DNA of 64,000 nt from Tanypteryx hageni (GCA_028673005.1 CM054114.1:124649307-124713306); one strand, 5' to 3'; numbered from the stretch's first letter, positions 1 through 12,253 are shown. The notes: generated from the letters alone by a model not told the origin. Numbers and translations are program-made.

Positions 1-655
1 TTTTACCCCATTGTTTCAATTTTACCAGCATAAGAAAAGCATGGAAATTGGTGCAGAACATTATAAAATTGCGTTTTTAAATTAATTAAAATTAATATAG
101 AAACTGGACATAATTACTTCCATAGCTGAAAGAATGTTTTATTTTTTTATAAGGCAAAATACGAATCTATGCCAAATTGGTGTTAATATTTGTTTTTAAT
201 CTTATTTAAAAACTGTCATTTTAATATTATGTGTCGGCTTTAATGTGGAACAAAAAAAGAGAATCTTCTTGAAGAACTCATAGACATTCTATATGGACTT
301 CATCTTGTATCGGACAGGCGGTGGCAGATTTATGCCTCCTGGGGCCCCTGGCACTAAGCAATTTAATTATTATTGAAATTATTTAACAACAAACATATCA
401 TATATTAGCAATTATTTGAAAATTTTTAAATGTAAATATTTTTTGAGAAAACTTGTATTTGTTCTTAATAAATGTATATTTTAACAAAAAAGTTTATTTT
501 CTTCAAAAACGAGCATTCCATATTTTCCGGAGGCAATTGGACATTATAGTTAAAGATTAAGATGAAATGTAAAGCCTGAATGAACCCATATAAGGTTTTT
601 ATATCTAAAATGATCATTCGTGTGAAAAGTATCGACACTCAATAGGAGGAATAAT
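1..655. other. AT-rich non-coding DNA
   Basis: No gene seen. At 315-350 a short GC-richer patch (GGCGGTGGCAG... GGGGCCCCTGGCA) resembles the degraded end of a dispersed repeat also hinted at near 1150-1220, so the LINE relic that follows may sit inside an old DNA element. No matching target duplication was found. Confidence 0.5.
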
Positions 656-1190
656 AAAGGATATAACTAATATATGGGAAGAACACATCAAGAAACCATA
701 CAAGAAGAAGACAAGATGAGCACAAATAGAACTGGAAGAAGAGGACGATGTTGAAGAAGACAAAACTCGGGAACAAGTATTATTGAGGGTAAACCAGGAA
801 AAGTGATTCGAGAGCTGAAGCAAGGCAATGATGGGATAGTGGCAGAGGTAACTTACAAAGTCATGGGATCAAAAGAACTAAAAGTGATTAGGAAATTAAT
901 CAACAAGATTTATTGTTCAGGTGAGTGGCCTCAGGATTTCCTTGAAGTGAAAATTATCCCTCTAAGGAAAAAGCCTAAGGGAATGCAGTGTAATGAACGT
1001 AAAATGATACGCCCCCTGTCATACACTTCCAAGCTCATCATAAGAACTCATAATAAAAGGATAGAGAAGAAGGCTGAAGAAATGCTGGAGGAAGATGAAT
1101 TCGGCTTCAGAAAAGGTTAAGGAACCAGAGATAATATCGGTGTTTGGGAATCATACCAGAAAGGCAGGGGGAGATTAACAAATTTGCCGC
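656..1190 (+). pseudogene. LINE reverse transcriptase relic (finger/palm N-terminal part)
   Basis: Part of a non-LTR retrotransposon polymerase. The segment at 803-1120 translates with the hallmarks of the RT N-terminal blocks: a GNDGI-like motif, WPQDFLEVKIIPLRKKPKG, and EDEFGFRKG, followed after an in-frame TAA by GTRDNIGVWESYQKG. Upstream homology (DITNIWEEHIKKPYKK, then an EEED-rich stretch) is in another frame, with a TGA at about 717 and a frame change near 800. No YADD box is present. It is a short broken fragment with no 3' end visible. The same general LINE type is seen on the other strand at 8.1-8.9 and 36.8-37.6 kb. Confidence 0.8.
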
Positions 1191-1224
1191 CCTTAGGCAC
1201 TATAAACATTGCCACTCCTGTACC

Positions 1225-3000
1225 CATATGAAGAAATATTTTAATTTCTTTTTAAATGAAACATTTTGAAGTCCATTATCCTTCTATAATTCATCTTTAT
1301 TTGCAATTCAACATAATATACCTAGTATAATAATTAAGTATAGCAAAAATTAATAATAAAAAATAATGATAATTGAATGGAATATACGCAGTTACCTATG
1401 GCTTGTATAAGTACATCGGAATTATTAAGATGAACTACTTTAAGATTTTGTAATATAAATTTCAAAATTCGAGATCAAAAACAAAGTATTTCGTCATACC
1501 GCAAATAATTAATAACAATAGCATAGGTTTCCATAGGAGTATTTTAGAAGTACATATATATCTATATTGAATTTGTTTTGCTTGCTGTTTATAAATTAAA
1601 TAACCCCATCATTCTATCAATTGGTTATTCATAATTGCACACTACTGGCCGTTTTCTGGATATTTGATCGATTTCTTGGCTCTGAAAATTGTTCTTTATT
1701 TTGATATATGATATTCCCTTTGATGAAAGACACACTATTAGATCTGTAAGAATGTTGTGATCGTTAATTCCATTTCTTAACATGTACAAGTCGTTTATTG
1801 CTGAAATCTACGCAAAAAATACTTATGAAACCTACGGCATCATATACGCGTTTTCGGATGTAATTATCACCAAGGGTTTTTTTTTAATTTCACACCTTTC
1901 ACAAAATTTTGATTCAGATTGAGGAATTTATAAAAAGTTTCCTCAAGAGAATTTTTTTTTCTGACCTACATGGCTATGTTCATAAATGTTAACTCCACCG
2001 CATCTCAATTTCGTCCCACTTCTTTAAGTATTAAAAAGATAATTAAAGTCTGCATCACTGGTGCACATGTAAGATATTATTAATTAATCAAACTTCTAAA
2101 GAAAGGCAAAATCTATAATATTTTCAGGGACCCCATTAATTTATAACAAGCAAAAAAGTAACCGTACCCCCTTTCCTAACATAACCTGCCACCTACTGCA
2201 GATGGGGGGAACTTTATGCATATGGATAATTCACGTAGTACTGTGCTGCCACCTCGAGCCGTTTTCAGAAAAGCGGAGGAGGTACCTCACCTCTCCAGAG
2301 TATTGGCGCGACCGGCGCGTTACGCTAGGCGCTTGGCGGAAGGCAGGTGAGAAGCATCTTGTCCAAGGAAGCGCACATCCACAACACTGACTGGATGAGT
2401 TAACTTCGTCCACATTTCTCACCTCTTGTTGTGCTTAGGTGAGTGACGAGTATATGTTCTTCTTATTAGGCGTAGAATTTACTGCTATATCTACCACGAT
2501 GGGACACTCGGCTTCTATAATTGTACCCGGCAAACCGGCTCGTTGACAATTTCTTCGACTGGACTCGGCTTACTGCTTCCCACTTCTTCACTCAAGGCGA
2601 GCGAAGACACCTATATAATGTAAAGATTTGGTTTTAAGTGGATCGTGCGAGTTTACAGGAAAACAGTGCGCCTGGTTCCTTTAGGATGCGGTTATACACA
2701 CTCATTAGGCTGACTGCCTGTGGTGTATTTTTCCGGGGGGACAGTGCATATATGCAAGTAGTGTGTTGCATCGTGTGTTGGTAACGAAGTAAATATGACC
2801 AGTTATGTATGAAATGTTGCGCGTGGGTGGTGGTAACGATCTCTTGTGTTCGTCCTACGTACAGTTTATTTGATAAAATTCCTGGGAATTTTAAGGCTAA
2901 GGTGTAGTATTTGCTCAATTTCGAAGAATCGACCATTGTTTTTTTTGTTTGTGTTTCTCTAGTTTCTTTAGTGTGTATGGGCGTCAACGATTTTATTTAG
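1225..3000. other. Non-coding, no gene recognised
   Basis: Mostly AT-rich. A GC-richer patch at 2190-2420 gives short overlapping open frames on both strands with no recognisable domain. Nothing else supported. Confidence 0.5.
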
Positions 3001-3800
3001 AAATTGAGTCATTTTTTGATGAGTGAAACAAATTGAGAGTGGTGTTTATGTGTACATTCGGATGAAAGGGCGTGGTTTTACCAGCGATCTTAAGTTTTGG
3101 TCCAGTTCTCGCATCTTTTTAGAAATATCGAATTGGGGAACGTTGTTAGATTCTATAGGTCTCATCAAATACCGCGAAAATCTCAGTTCCTTCCTCCCCT
3201 TTATCGTCTTTGTTCCAGAGGTAATTTTGTGCACGTTACGTTTGGTTTTAGGGGGGATGCTGACGTTTATAATTGTAGGCGTCGGGTTTTTTGGTGTCAT
3301 GTGTCGGTTTTTCACGCTTGGGCCTCTTCGTTTGTGTCGACTTTTTTTTTGAGTGGGCGGGCTTCATCTAGGGGGCGTTTCTCCTATAATGGCGGATGCT
3401 TTCATGGAAATTTTTTAAATTATTTTTTCCCTGCTACTGTTACGCCTGGACTTGGGGAGTTCCTGCTCGTAGCACGTGAGAAACTATCACGCTTTGCCGA
3501 CAGGAATACGGGTGTTTGTGTTCTATTTGTGATTCTGGCTAATCCGTCTCGGCTCGAGCGCGCCATTTCACTTTTCAAATATTAGCATCCGGCGTAAACC
3601 TCGGTTGCCGTGGTGATCATTCCCGTTGTTTATAGTCTTTTGTTTATTCGACATTTGTTCAGCTCTCCGTGTTTTATGTGTAATACCATCTCGCGGACGT
3701 CCATCTTTCAGTTTCCTTTTGTCGGAATGTTTGTAAAACGGAAGGGTTCTTGAAATCGATGCAGAAATCAAAACACCTGACTACTTGAGAGCTGGAATTG
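3000..3800. other. Non-coding, T/G-rich, overlapping open frames without homology
   Basis: Open frames up to 162 codons (3097-3585) overlap frames on the other strand. None shows a domain or coding-like composition. I recognise no repeat here. Confidence 0.4.
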
Positions 3801-3823
3801 GCAGAACCTGATTTTCGTCGTGC

Positions 3824-3924
3824 AGTTATCTCCTAGTCGATTAGTTACGGTCCGTTAGTAAATTAGAAAAAAATACGTGTGCGGGTGAATTTTTTGCGTT
3901 ATTCCGCGTGGAAAGTGTTTTGTG
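3824..3924 (+). promoter_or_regulatory. Candidate transcription start and non-coding 5' exon
   Basis: GCAGTT at 3822-3827 resembles an insect initiator, GGTCC about 26 bases downstream resembles a downstream promoter element (slightly off register), and a strong donor GTG|GTGAGT lies at 3924/3925. The 3.0-4.4 kb stretch has no recognisable mobile element. It could be the 5' exon of egghead, 13 kb upstream of the coding exon, but this is an inference from motif match only. Confidence 0.2.
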
Positions 3925-3930
3925 GTGAGT

Positions 3931-5530
3931 GTTTCAAATCAGTTTATAAATATTAGTGTGTGATTTAACTAATTTTTGGCCGTCGAATTTTGTGTGTATA
4001 TTGTTTTTAAAAAACGGAATACATCGAGAATATTCGTTATGGTTTAAATTTTAAATTATATTCGTTGCAGTCGGTTGGTGTACTATTTTGTTGTAAAATT
4101 CACGAATGCTCGGTCATTACATGGTATCTTCCTGTAAAAAATCGTCCACGTTCATGTAATTGCGCGTTGAAATATTGTAATACTTTAGAAAGTGTGGAAA
4201 ATCGATCGTGTGTGTTCAGAGCAACATCCTCGAGTTTCATATAACGTCTCGGGTACACTTGGTTCGTCTTTTATCGTGCCAAGGAATGAGGTTAGCCGGC
4301 GCACCGAGATCTTCGCGATTCTTTTTCCTTCTCGGGGGTGCAGCACAAATCTTTATACAAATACGAGCTTTCGAAGTGAAGTCGTATCGGAAGAGGAAGA
4401 AGTCGCGTTTTCACTTAAGACCTCGCCCGAGGACATTTTAAAATAGTAAATCGAAGGGACGGATCGAAAACGGACACCTGGTGGTGGTCAAATTTTTATT
4501 CGCCCGGAAGAAAATGCTATTTTTCCTTGTTTTGCAGTTTCTTTTTAAATGCGCGCGAAATTTTCGATTTTCGTCCACTGATAAAACTGGTGCATTTATC
4601 AATTCCTTGCAACGTTTATAAGTATTGGTTTTTTGTATTGAGCATTCGCCCTCCATATTGACACACCCGCTTTCCGAGTTGGTTGGGAAGGCATTGTTTT
4701 TTTATTTGCTTCCACCGTAAAAACGTTACTACGCGCTTTGAAAAAGTAAATAAAAAAAATTGGACGGCATTTTGATGTTTACCCTTCACCTGAACTGTCG
4801 TAGCGATTACACTTGTAGAAATATTGCCTACGTGATGTTGTAGGTCTTCCCAGTACGTTCGTGTGTGGGAGTGTTTAAGGTGAAAATCGCTCTTCTATTT
4901 CTGTCATTTTGCGTTTTCCGAGTTTCATTTGATTTTTCCTTTGTGCTGTATGAAATGCAAGAGAAATCGCTTTATCTTATTCATTTGACGTTTTAAAAGG
5001 CTCATTTTTAACTAAGAGGCTTTTATTACTTGATTCGTGTGGCAATATGTTGCTTAAACGATTAGACCTTATATGTAATTGATCAAATTATTTTTTCATT
5101 GAATTCGGCACCGATTTGAATTTATCCATCAAAAATAATAAACCTCATTTTTTCATCTATAGAAATGTTTTAATTCCGAATATCTATCTCAATTTTAAAT
5201 GCAATTTTATAAGGCCCTGCTTAGATTTTTATGCTTTTCTTATGGAGCATAGAAAAACAGTGGGGTCAAAAATAACCCCCTAAAAATTAACATTTTTGGA
5301 ATTTTCGCTTTTTACCTTTGGTTTTATCCAATTACCTATCAGTCTGCCAATTTTCATTTCTGTAGCATTTCTATAAGTACCTTGGGTTTTATATCATATA
5401 TCCTATGTAATAAGCAGGCATTTATAATAGATATATTTTTAATGCATGAAGGCCGTTCCGAAGCAGTGCAAAAGTGAAATCGATGGCGATTCAATTCGAG
5501 GTAATTCTCTATAAAAAAACAATACTGGAC
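3931..5530. other. Non-coding, no gene recognised
   Basis: Two overlapping frames at 4192-4446 have no recognisable product. Otherwise AT-rich sequence with no repeat I can name. If 3824-3924 is a 5' exon this is the start of its intron. Confidence 0.4.
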
Positions 5531-5535
5531 CTAAA

Positions 5536-5565
5536 CCGCGTAAAACGAAACCGTGCAAAGCGAGG
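5536..5565 (+). repeat. Two tandem copies of the 15-bp Tigger/pogo-end motif
   Basis: CCGCGTAAAACGAAA followed directly by CCGTGCAAAGCGAGG, 15 bases apart in phase. The second unit closely matches the right end of the elements at 11.6-12.3 and 13.8-16.3 kb, so this is probably a solitary degraded element end. Confidence 0.6.
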
Positions 5566-5928
5566 AGGGACGGGCGTAATTCTCATAGGAAACGGCGGTC
5601 AGCTTTCTTTCCAGACAGCGTGAGGTCATTGAGTCATCGTCCCGAGAGAAAAATGCAAAGGGAAATCTAAAACGGGCGAAAAATAAAAATTTCCCCCATA
5701 TCTTACCGATAAAAAACCGTAGCTGTCTTGCTCACGTGCTGCGATTAAAAAAATAGCCATCACGCGACCATGCTTCTCTCTCGGCCGCAGAGTTTTTTAA
5801 ATCTCTTTTTATGAAAATAATCGTTCTTATTCTCCTCCGAGCGTCTTTCGGGGGAGGGACGTTTTAAAATCTTTCTTTCGACTTCCGTTCGGGTTTTATT
5901 TTTTTCTTCCGCGGTGGTGTACATGTTA

Positions 5929-6310
5929 TTACTTTCTCCATACGTAGTATAGGAGAAAGTGTTGTTTTCGTGAAAAAAATCCATTACGAGATTTCAACTG
6001 AAATACATGTTTTGAGGTCCTCGGGAACACGGTTTGTCCATTTTCTCGATGTTGTCAAAAACTATTAATCAAATCAACGCGAAATTTTATATTGGCATTA
6101 AAGTGACAAGGTTTGTGGTTAAAATCGGCCAATCAGAAATGGGTGTTTACTCTCGTCACTTATCCGTTTCTTTCATATATTTCTTTTATTGCTTCGTCAC
6201 TGTAACCAATTATTGGAATAAAAGTTGTAGGAAATTTAATTTTCTACAACTTTTGTTCAAAACATTTTCCCAAACTGCATTGCATTTTTTCGGGATTTTT
6301 TTTAGTTAAC
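5929..6310 (+). repeat. Dispersed repeat family R1, copy 1
   Basis: Matches the reverse complement of 44820-45225 along most of its length: the stretch beginning TACTTTCTCCATACGTAGTA, a GAGATTTCAACTGAAATACA-like block, TTTTGAGGTCC, CATTTTCTCGATG, and a TTGTAGGAAATTTAATTT/TCTACAACTTTTGTTC inverted pair. The end forms a hairpin (ACTTTCTCC paired with GGAGAAAGT). Superfamily not determined; it may be the 3' region of a retrotransposon. Confidence 0.7.
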
Positions 6311-6384
6311 ACCACCAACACACGTAGAGGCGACTTTTGTAAACAATTTCATTTACGCTTAGTTACGCTACTTTTCATTCTTAA

Positions 6385-6413
6385 CTAGGTAATTACCCTG
6401 GCTTTGCCCGGGG
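6385..6413 (-). mobile_element. Helitron-like 3' end (degenerate)
   Basis: On the minus strand a GC-rich hairpin (arms 6396-6402 and 6406-6412, one mismatch) is followed by 7 bases and then CTAG and T. This is the Helitron arrangement of subterminal hairpin plus CTRR inserted before T. The rest of the element is not delimited. Confidence 0.5.
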
Positions 6414-6667
6414 TTTACATTTCGAATTTTTCATCCTCATTGCACTCGCTAATATGTTCATTCAAACTAAAGTAAGATAAGTGGCCAATATTTTCCCATA
6501 ATTGGTGTGAACAAATTAAATATAGATTCAAATTTGATATTTCGCTAAGAATATTCTAAATAAGTTGCGTAATTTTACAAAAAATTAACACGGACCTCTA
6601 GTCGGGGTATGATTTGTATTCGGAGAATTACTCCAATTTCTCACGTAAAATTTCCGTCCGCATGTAT

Positions 6668-6845
6668 TGGTATGAAACGAAACAATCCACCGTTCACTAT
6701 GTAGAGCCAGTTTCACATTACAAGGTTTCACATTACACTGTTTCACATTACACGGTTTCACATTACACGGTTTCACATTACACGGTTCCACATTGCACGG
6801 TTCTACATTGCACGGGTTCACATTACACGGTTTCAAATTAGGCGG
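6668..6845 (+). repeat. 15-bp minisatellite element, copy 1 (nine units)
   Basis: Nine contiguous 15-base units (6711-6845), consensus TTTCACATTACACGG. They are preceded by a leader (6669-6710, GGTATGAAACG...) that is homologous to the leaders at 20.46 and 31.36 kb, and followed by TTTTTCAGAACGC, which also follows the 31.4-kb array. Because 15 is a multiple of three, both strands are open and give false pentapeptide-repeat proteins. Confidence 0.9.
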
Positions 6846-6859
6846 CACTTTTTCAGAAC

Positions 6860-7515
6860 GCATTACAGCACCGGTTGTATCATTAGGCTTATCGTGCCTG
6901 ATGACGCCCTCGATCCGATGGAATCCGCTCGGTTTATTAACCCCTCACTCGCCTAATTGGCACCAGTCCCTTTGATGCATTCTTATTCACCTTATCCCCT
7001 GACATCCCTTACATATTCAACCCCCGCGACCCCAACCAGCCCCGAAAAATGTTTGGATCGTTGCCAGGGGTAACGCAAAGGGGGAAAAAGATTGATTGAT
7101 TGGTTCGGTTGGCCGGCTTAAGGAGATCGATGCGACATCTATGCATTGTGGCAGATTTATTCTCGTGGAAGGAGGCCAAACAGTAAAAGCCATGGGAAAA
7201 AATACGCAGCCGGACGGATAGATGCGCATTTGTTTGTTGGGTTTGATAAAAAAAGTCCCGGGAAGGTATGCAACCTTCCCCGCCCCCAGAACGCTCATAA
7301 TAAATCAATGTCGGGAATTGCAAAATTCCGAGAAAATTGAGAATCCGCTGAATCGTGTTTGTCGTTATTTGGGGGAGAATAAATAAAGGGTCGTGTAGAT
7401 GATACTTCATGCTGTGAAGGGTCGAGTCGCTTGAATTATGCATTGCAGGTTCAATTCGATTCGATTTCCGTGTTGCCCATTTTTATTAAAGCGCTTTTTT
7501 TGACCATGGCGAGGA
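6860..7515. other. Non-coding, no gene recognised
   Basis: Overlapping open frames on both strands at 7009-7443 have no recognisable domain. Moderately GC-balanced unique-looking sequence. Confidence 0.4.
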
Positions 7516-7519
7516 GATT

Positions 7520-7870
7520 TTTTTATTTTTTAAATCTCGAGGGTTTGTTTTATATTCTGCCGCCATAAAAAGGTGTAATTTGAATCTTTATATACTATAG
7601 TGAGATTTTTCCCTCCCTAACGCTTGGGGATTTAGGGGAGGTAAATATTCTTCGTTTTCTGCCGTTAATCTGCCGCAGTGATGTCCGTGTTTTTTGATCT
7701 TGTTTGATCGCGCGGGTTTATTTATATCCCACTGTGATAAAAAGGTGTCACTCCAATCACTTTGTGTCTGTTATAATAAGTTTCTCTCCCTAACTTTCGG
7801 GAATGGAGGGAGGAGGTAATTAACCATCGTTTTTTGCCATTTAGCCGCTGTCGGCGTTGGGGAAAATGTC
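7520..7870. repeat. Diverged tandem duplication, unit about 185 bp
   Basis: Two adjacent blocks share in order: GGGTTT.TTTATAT, ATAAAAAGGTGT, CTCCCTAAC, GG..GGAGGTAA, TCGTTTT.TGCC and TTA..CCGC. The copies have diverged strongly by substitutions and small indels. Confidence 0.6.
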
Positions 7871-8089
7871 CAAACGGTAGTGTTGTACGCCGCCTAGATC
7901 CTGTTTAGGGGACTTCATTGGTGCATGCTGGTAGAATAGATTCAATTTCTTCCGCGTGTTCTCCTAGTCCTTACCTCTCCCCAACAGTTCATTTTTGAAC
8001 GTCGTAGCTTAAGTCTGTAAAATTCATTGAAACACATCGCGAAAACTTTTCGATATCTTTATGCTTCTGGTCCATAGGAAATGTTTGCT

Positions 8090-8870
8090 TGGTTTCCATG
8101 ATTATTCTTGGCAGAACCTGGTTCCGCAAATACCCTTGCTTTCCGCAGTTTTCTTCATTTCTTGGCAACTTTTCCTTTCATGTTGTCTGTCAGCTGAAGC
8201 GAATTCCTTCCAGTTCATCTTGTCTCTCCTCAGTTAATGTCCGATCCAGTTCCACTTCCTCTTTCTTGTAGTCCCAAACCAAGAGGGGTTGATCGATTTT
8301 AAGGGAGGATCGCGAAGGTGGAACGCTGTGTGCATGTAATAGTTTCAATGTCTTATTATTTTTTCGTTGATTTTAATTGGATAATTTTATTTCATCATTA
8401 ACATGAACAGAAATCCTGATTTTTTCGCCTTAGTTGCATTTATTTGTCGAAGGATGTGGTTAATGGGATCGCGGCAAAATTTGGAAAACTGAATCCAAAT
8501 CCGCGTCGAATGAGAGCGAGCTGTTGTTTTTAATCCAGATGAGAAATAAAACTGCCATAGCATTGAGTCCAGTACTTTTAAATGGAAAACGTATTATTAC
8601 ATAGCATTGATTTAATACTTTTACAGGAAATTTATAGGCTATGAAGCCGTTGATCTCAACCTAAGATGTAGTCTTATGTTGACGTCAAAATAATAAAACA
8701 AGAAAAAAAGCTTTGTAATTTGCTCTGCAATTCTGCCCTCACTTTCCCATCCTTTCCGTCCATTTTATCTTCAGCATTCTCCTCTATTCTAACATTTCGA
8801 AGCTTTCCAAGTATTTCATATAATTTTTCGCGTGTCCACGTCTCAGCCTCATTCAAAGCGATACTCCATA
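8090..8870 (-). pseudogene. LINE polymerase C-terminal relic, copy 1
   Basis: Minus-strand sequence resembles the same region of the relic at 36.8-37.6 kb: blocks rendering AEDKMDGK..., ETWTREKLYEILGK and, further along, DYKKEEVEL-like residues correspond to the conserved C-terminal part of LINE ORF2 (the W.RRM and NWIGHIL region), broken by frameshifts. No catalytic box is preserved. Homology to the second copy in several nucleotide blocks (for example CATTTCGAAGCTTTCCAAGT) supports the call. Confidence 0.6.
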
Positions 8871-8903
8871 CTTAGCATTTTCATTAATTTCTTACATTTA
8901 TTT

Positions 8904-10262
8904 GAATTAGAGGTTCATGTTAACTAGCTGGGACCACATCCGATACTGACCGCTGTACAGACCTCACAACCGTCATTGACTCGGATTATGAGTGCGGAAC
9001 TCGAGGGTTCAACTGGAAACCAAGCTCAAGTACCTGCTCCCTTGCAGCAGGGGGTCGCTGGCGGAGCAATATAAATATAATTTTTTTTATGTTGTTAAAT
9101 TAGTGAGAAATTAACTCAAGCGTCGAATCCGGGTAAATGCGCTGATAAGAGCGTCTTTTAAACGTAATTCTACGGCAAGTAATGAGATATTTACGCTCAC
9201 TTGTAATCTTGACACCCAGGAATACCAACCTTTTAAGAGTTTCTGGGGCGGGGTTGTATTGAAAACAGTTTATGATTGAATTATTTAAGTTCCTCCTTTT
9301 CGTAGGTTTGTTTACAGACCTTGTTTATGTTGATACAGGAAACCCTTACCATTATATTAACTATGAATATTATTGAATCATGAATGTCCGTATAGTTTTG
9401 GCAGATGATGAGATTATCCTTCAATTATAAATACAATCACAGGATATTTTACCTCTTAGTCATAGTTACTATAATTATTGCTTGTTATTTCATACATATT
9501 TACCTGCCTCGTTCATGATAAAAATTCTATTTTTAGTATGTACTAGCCGACCTGTTCGCCACTTCATGTCTAAAAGGCGAGTTCAGTGGTAGGGAGGAAG
9601 CGGAATTAGATTACTTTCATTCACGCTTCCATAAATTAACATTTATTTTTAGTTAGTCATGTTATCAAAATGAGGAATCTAAAATTATAAATTGGCGTTC
9701 ATTGGGGATAGGAATAATGGTGCAACGTTCGTACGGCATGCAATTTTTCACCCGACCGAACCAACACTTCCATATACACATATTTTTTGAGAAAATCATT
9801 CCAACCCCGCGAATGGCGAGGGTTTCCTGTATCGACATAAACAAGGTCTGTAAACAAACCTACGTAAAGGATGAACTTTAATATTTCGGCCATAAACTGT
9901 TTTCAATACAACCCCGCCCCCGAAACTCTTAAAAGGTTGGTATTCCTGGGTGTCAAGATTACAAGTGAGCGTAAATATCTTATTACTTGCCGTAGAATTA
10001 CGTTTAAAAGACGCTCTTATCAGCGCATTTACCCGGATTCGACGCTTGAGTTAATTTCTCACTAATTTAACAACATAAGAAAGTTAAAATTTTATTGCAA
10101 ATGATTTCCTCGGCTAGCGACCCACTGCTGCAAGAGGGCAGGTACTTGAGCTCGGTTTCCAGTCGAACCCTCGTGTTCCGCACTCACAATCCGAGTCAGT
10201 GACGGTTGTACAGCGGTCAGTTTTGGCTGTGGTCCCAGCTAGTTAACATGAGCCGAATTAGA
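8904..10262. mobile_element. Foldback-type DNA element with 434-bp inverted repeats
   Basis: The element at 8912-10254 (1343 bp) has two long inverted repeats, 8912-9345 and 9821-10254, each 434 bp and about 90% alike by eye, with a 475-bp centre. Ends read GGTTCATGTTAACTAGCTGG and, inverted, GGCTCATGTTAACTAGCTGG. Identical 8-bp direct repeats GAATTAGA flank it (8904-8911 and 10255-10262), which is a clean target-site duplication. No transposase is encoded. An 8-bp duplication fits hAT-, P- or Merlin-type transposition, but the GG ends are not hAT-like, so the superfamily is open. Confidence 0.9.
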
Positions 10263-11620
10263 AACTTAAAAAAGAAAAAAATATTTGTTTGTTAATTTTG
10301 GTGCGCGAAATTGGATCAAGTTTTTTTTATGTTGGTGCTATTTGATAGGAACGCGACTTCGAAATCATGGCAACGACTGCATTGTAGTCAAGTCTTATTT
10401 GTTTACCGATTCCTTCCTCTCTCAGTGTAGTGTCACGAGGAAAGAAGTCATGGCGACGGGTCACGTGAATTCCGTCTTCGGAGTAATCGTTAAGACGAAT
10501 TGATCCAATTAGAAGACGTCTTTCTCTCCCCCTGTCGGCAGTGGGGAACTTAAATGAGGGTCACCTGAAGATCACTACAGATGTAATTCTTTCACTCGTC
10601 AGGATTTCGAAACCTACCTCTCACTAAGAAAGCCCTCTCGAAATCGGCATAGTAACGAGTTTTTGATGACCATTTGTCTGTTTTTATTCGTGATCCTTTA
10701 GTGGTAACGATGGGTCGAATATGTTGACAAAATCGGGTTCTTATCTGCGGATGGCGTAAGCAAATTATGCCAAAGCGATCCTTCGTAACTATTCTTTCCT
10801 CTTTGGTTGCTTTTCTCTCGCATTCGATAAGGAAATTGTGGTAGTTTATCAGTTCGGTGACCACGCTAACGGAAGAGTAATTGATAATTGCGCCTCTTGA
10901 CGGCTCGTTGCCCTGGATACGAACGCGCATTATAAGCTGTCTTGGCGTTTTTGATGTCGTTTTTCTGCTAAAAACTGTGAATCGCCTACGATACGTATCA
11001 CTAGAGATCGCTTATGACCGAATAATTCAAGAAGGAGCACTTTAAGTATAAAAAATTAAAAAATCAAGTACTTGGGCACCTCCGACAGCCATAACAAGTT
11101 TACGAAATGATATTAGATATACTTAAGATAACTACTTGACTTTTCAATTTTTGAAGCTTAAATGATATTCTTGTATTGTTTGGAGTCCGTAAAAATTGAT
11201 AACACACAGGCTATATTCTCCATTCATCTTTACATATTTGGAAAGAGATTACTGTGGGCGAATTTCAAAAAGGTGTTGTTACGGTATTAAAATTGCTCAT
11301 TTGTAAAGAATCTGAAAAAGTAACGTATTTTTTTAAGTTTCCAAGCCGATCTTCCGGCCTGTAGTGGAAATAAATTTTTGAAAATTTTCACGCAACTCAC
11401 GGATTAAAAATTCAATTTTCAAGCTATACCTCTGTCAATGTTCTGAGGAATCATTGTAATTTTAACTGTTTTTAATAAGAATATGTTATTTTTCATAATA
11501 TTCTATCCTACGGCGCCCATTTTTGACTATTAGCGACCACAGGGTCAAAACAATGTGGATGTGCGATGCGCCTTTCAGAATGTTTTTTGTAATTTCATAG
11601 TTTTTCTCGTTGATCTATGA
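10263..11620. other. Non-coding, no gene recognised
   Basis: An open frame at 10592-10930 (minus, 112 codons) has no recognisable domain and no conserved neighbour. Otherwise AT-rich sequence without a named repeat. Confidence 0.4.
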
Positions 11621-11621
11621 C

Positions 11622-12253
11622 AAATAAAGCCTCGCCATGCGCAGCAGGTAGCTTCCTGAAAATTCCGTGCTAAGCGAAATTCGCGCAAAACGGGGTCATT
11701 ATGTTAATGAAAATATATTCCATGGACGCGAAAACTAAAGTGCAATATTAGTAAAAATACGCAGTTAACCTGAAAAAACAGCTTCTTGTCAGTTTCCATT
11801 CATCAACGCCAGGAGAATATGTTTACACACTTTTTCAATAACTAATCTTCACGAGTGATCTTCAAATGGTATAGAAAACTAAAACCTTCATTACATTCCA
11901 GTAAAAATGTAAATATTTCCTGTATGAATGAAATCCCAAATACATGAGTGAGGAAGTTTTATTCTGATAGTCGCCTTTCTTTAGAAATAATAACGCAAAT
12001 TAAGCATCGATAAAAACGGTGCGCCGTCCTGGGGGTTTCTTTTATAGCACCACATCCTAGCCCTAATTGGAGAGCCATAGATGATTTTACTAAAATCCGC
12101 AAGCTTGTATAAGATGGAATCCCTAATACATTTAAAGGTTAGCTCGCTTCAATTGTCGGGAGTCTTTGTTTTTTGAACACCTGGTAGGCGCGGGCCCGTT
12201 ACGCTCTAGAACGAATCCGCTTAAAACGGGGTCGCGCAAAGCGGGCTATGACT
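11622..12253 (+). mobile_element. Tigger/pogo-like non-autonomous element, copy 1
   Basis: About 630 bp and aligned throughout with 13790-16338 once the insertion there is removed: GGACGCGAAAACTAAAGTG, CAGCTTCTTGTC, CATCAACGCCAG, AACGGTGCGCCG, GGGTTTCTTTTAT, CTGGTAGGCGCG, AACGAATCCGCTTAAAACGG. Its ends are more decayed than in copy 2 (left about 11622-11640, right about 12230-12253), so exact termini and target duplication are uncertain. Right-end 15-bp motif pair AACGAATCCGCTTAA / AACGGGGTCGCGCAA is intact. No coding capacity. Confidence 0.8.

Noticed and set aside
313..1228. hAT element enclosing the first LINE relic (CAGGCGGTGGC... and GCCACTCCTG)
   Set aside because: Ends are only loosely alike and the flanking 8-mers do not match.
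6585..6863. Cys-rich repeat protein CNVKP (minus strand)
   Set aside because: Translation of the nine-unit 15-bp minisatellite.
9540..9570. Another Helitron end (ACTAGCCGACC...)
   Set aside because: No hairpin at the expected distance; it lies in the centre of the foldback element.
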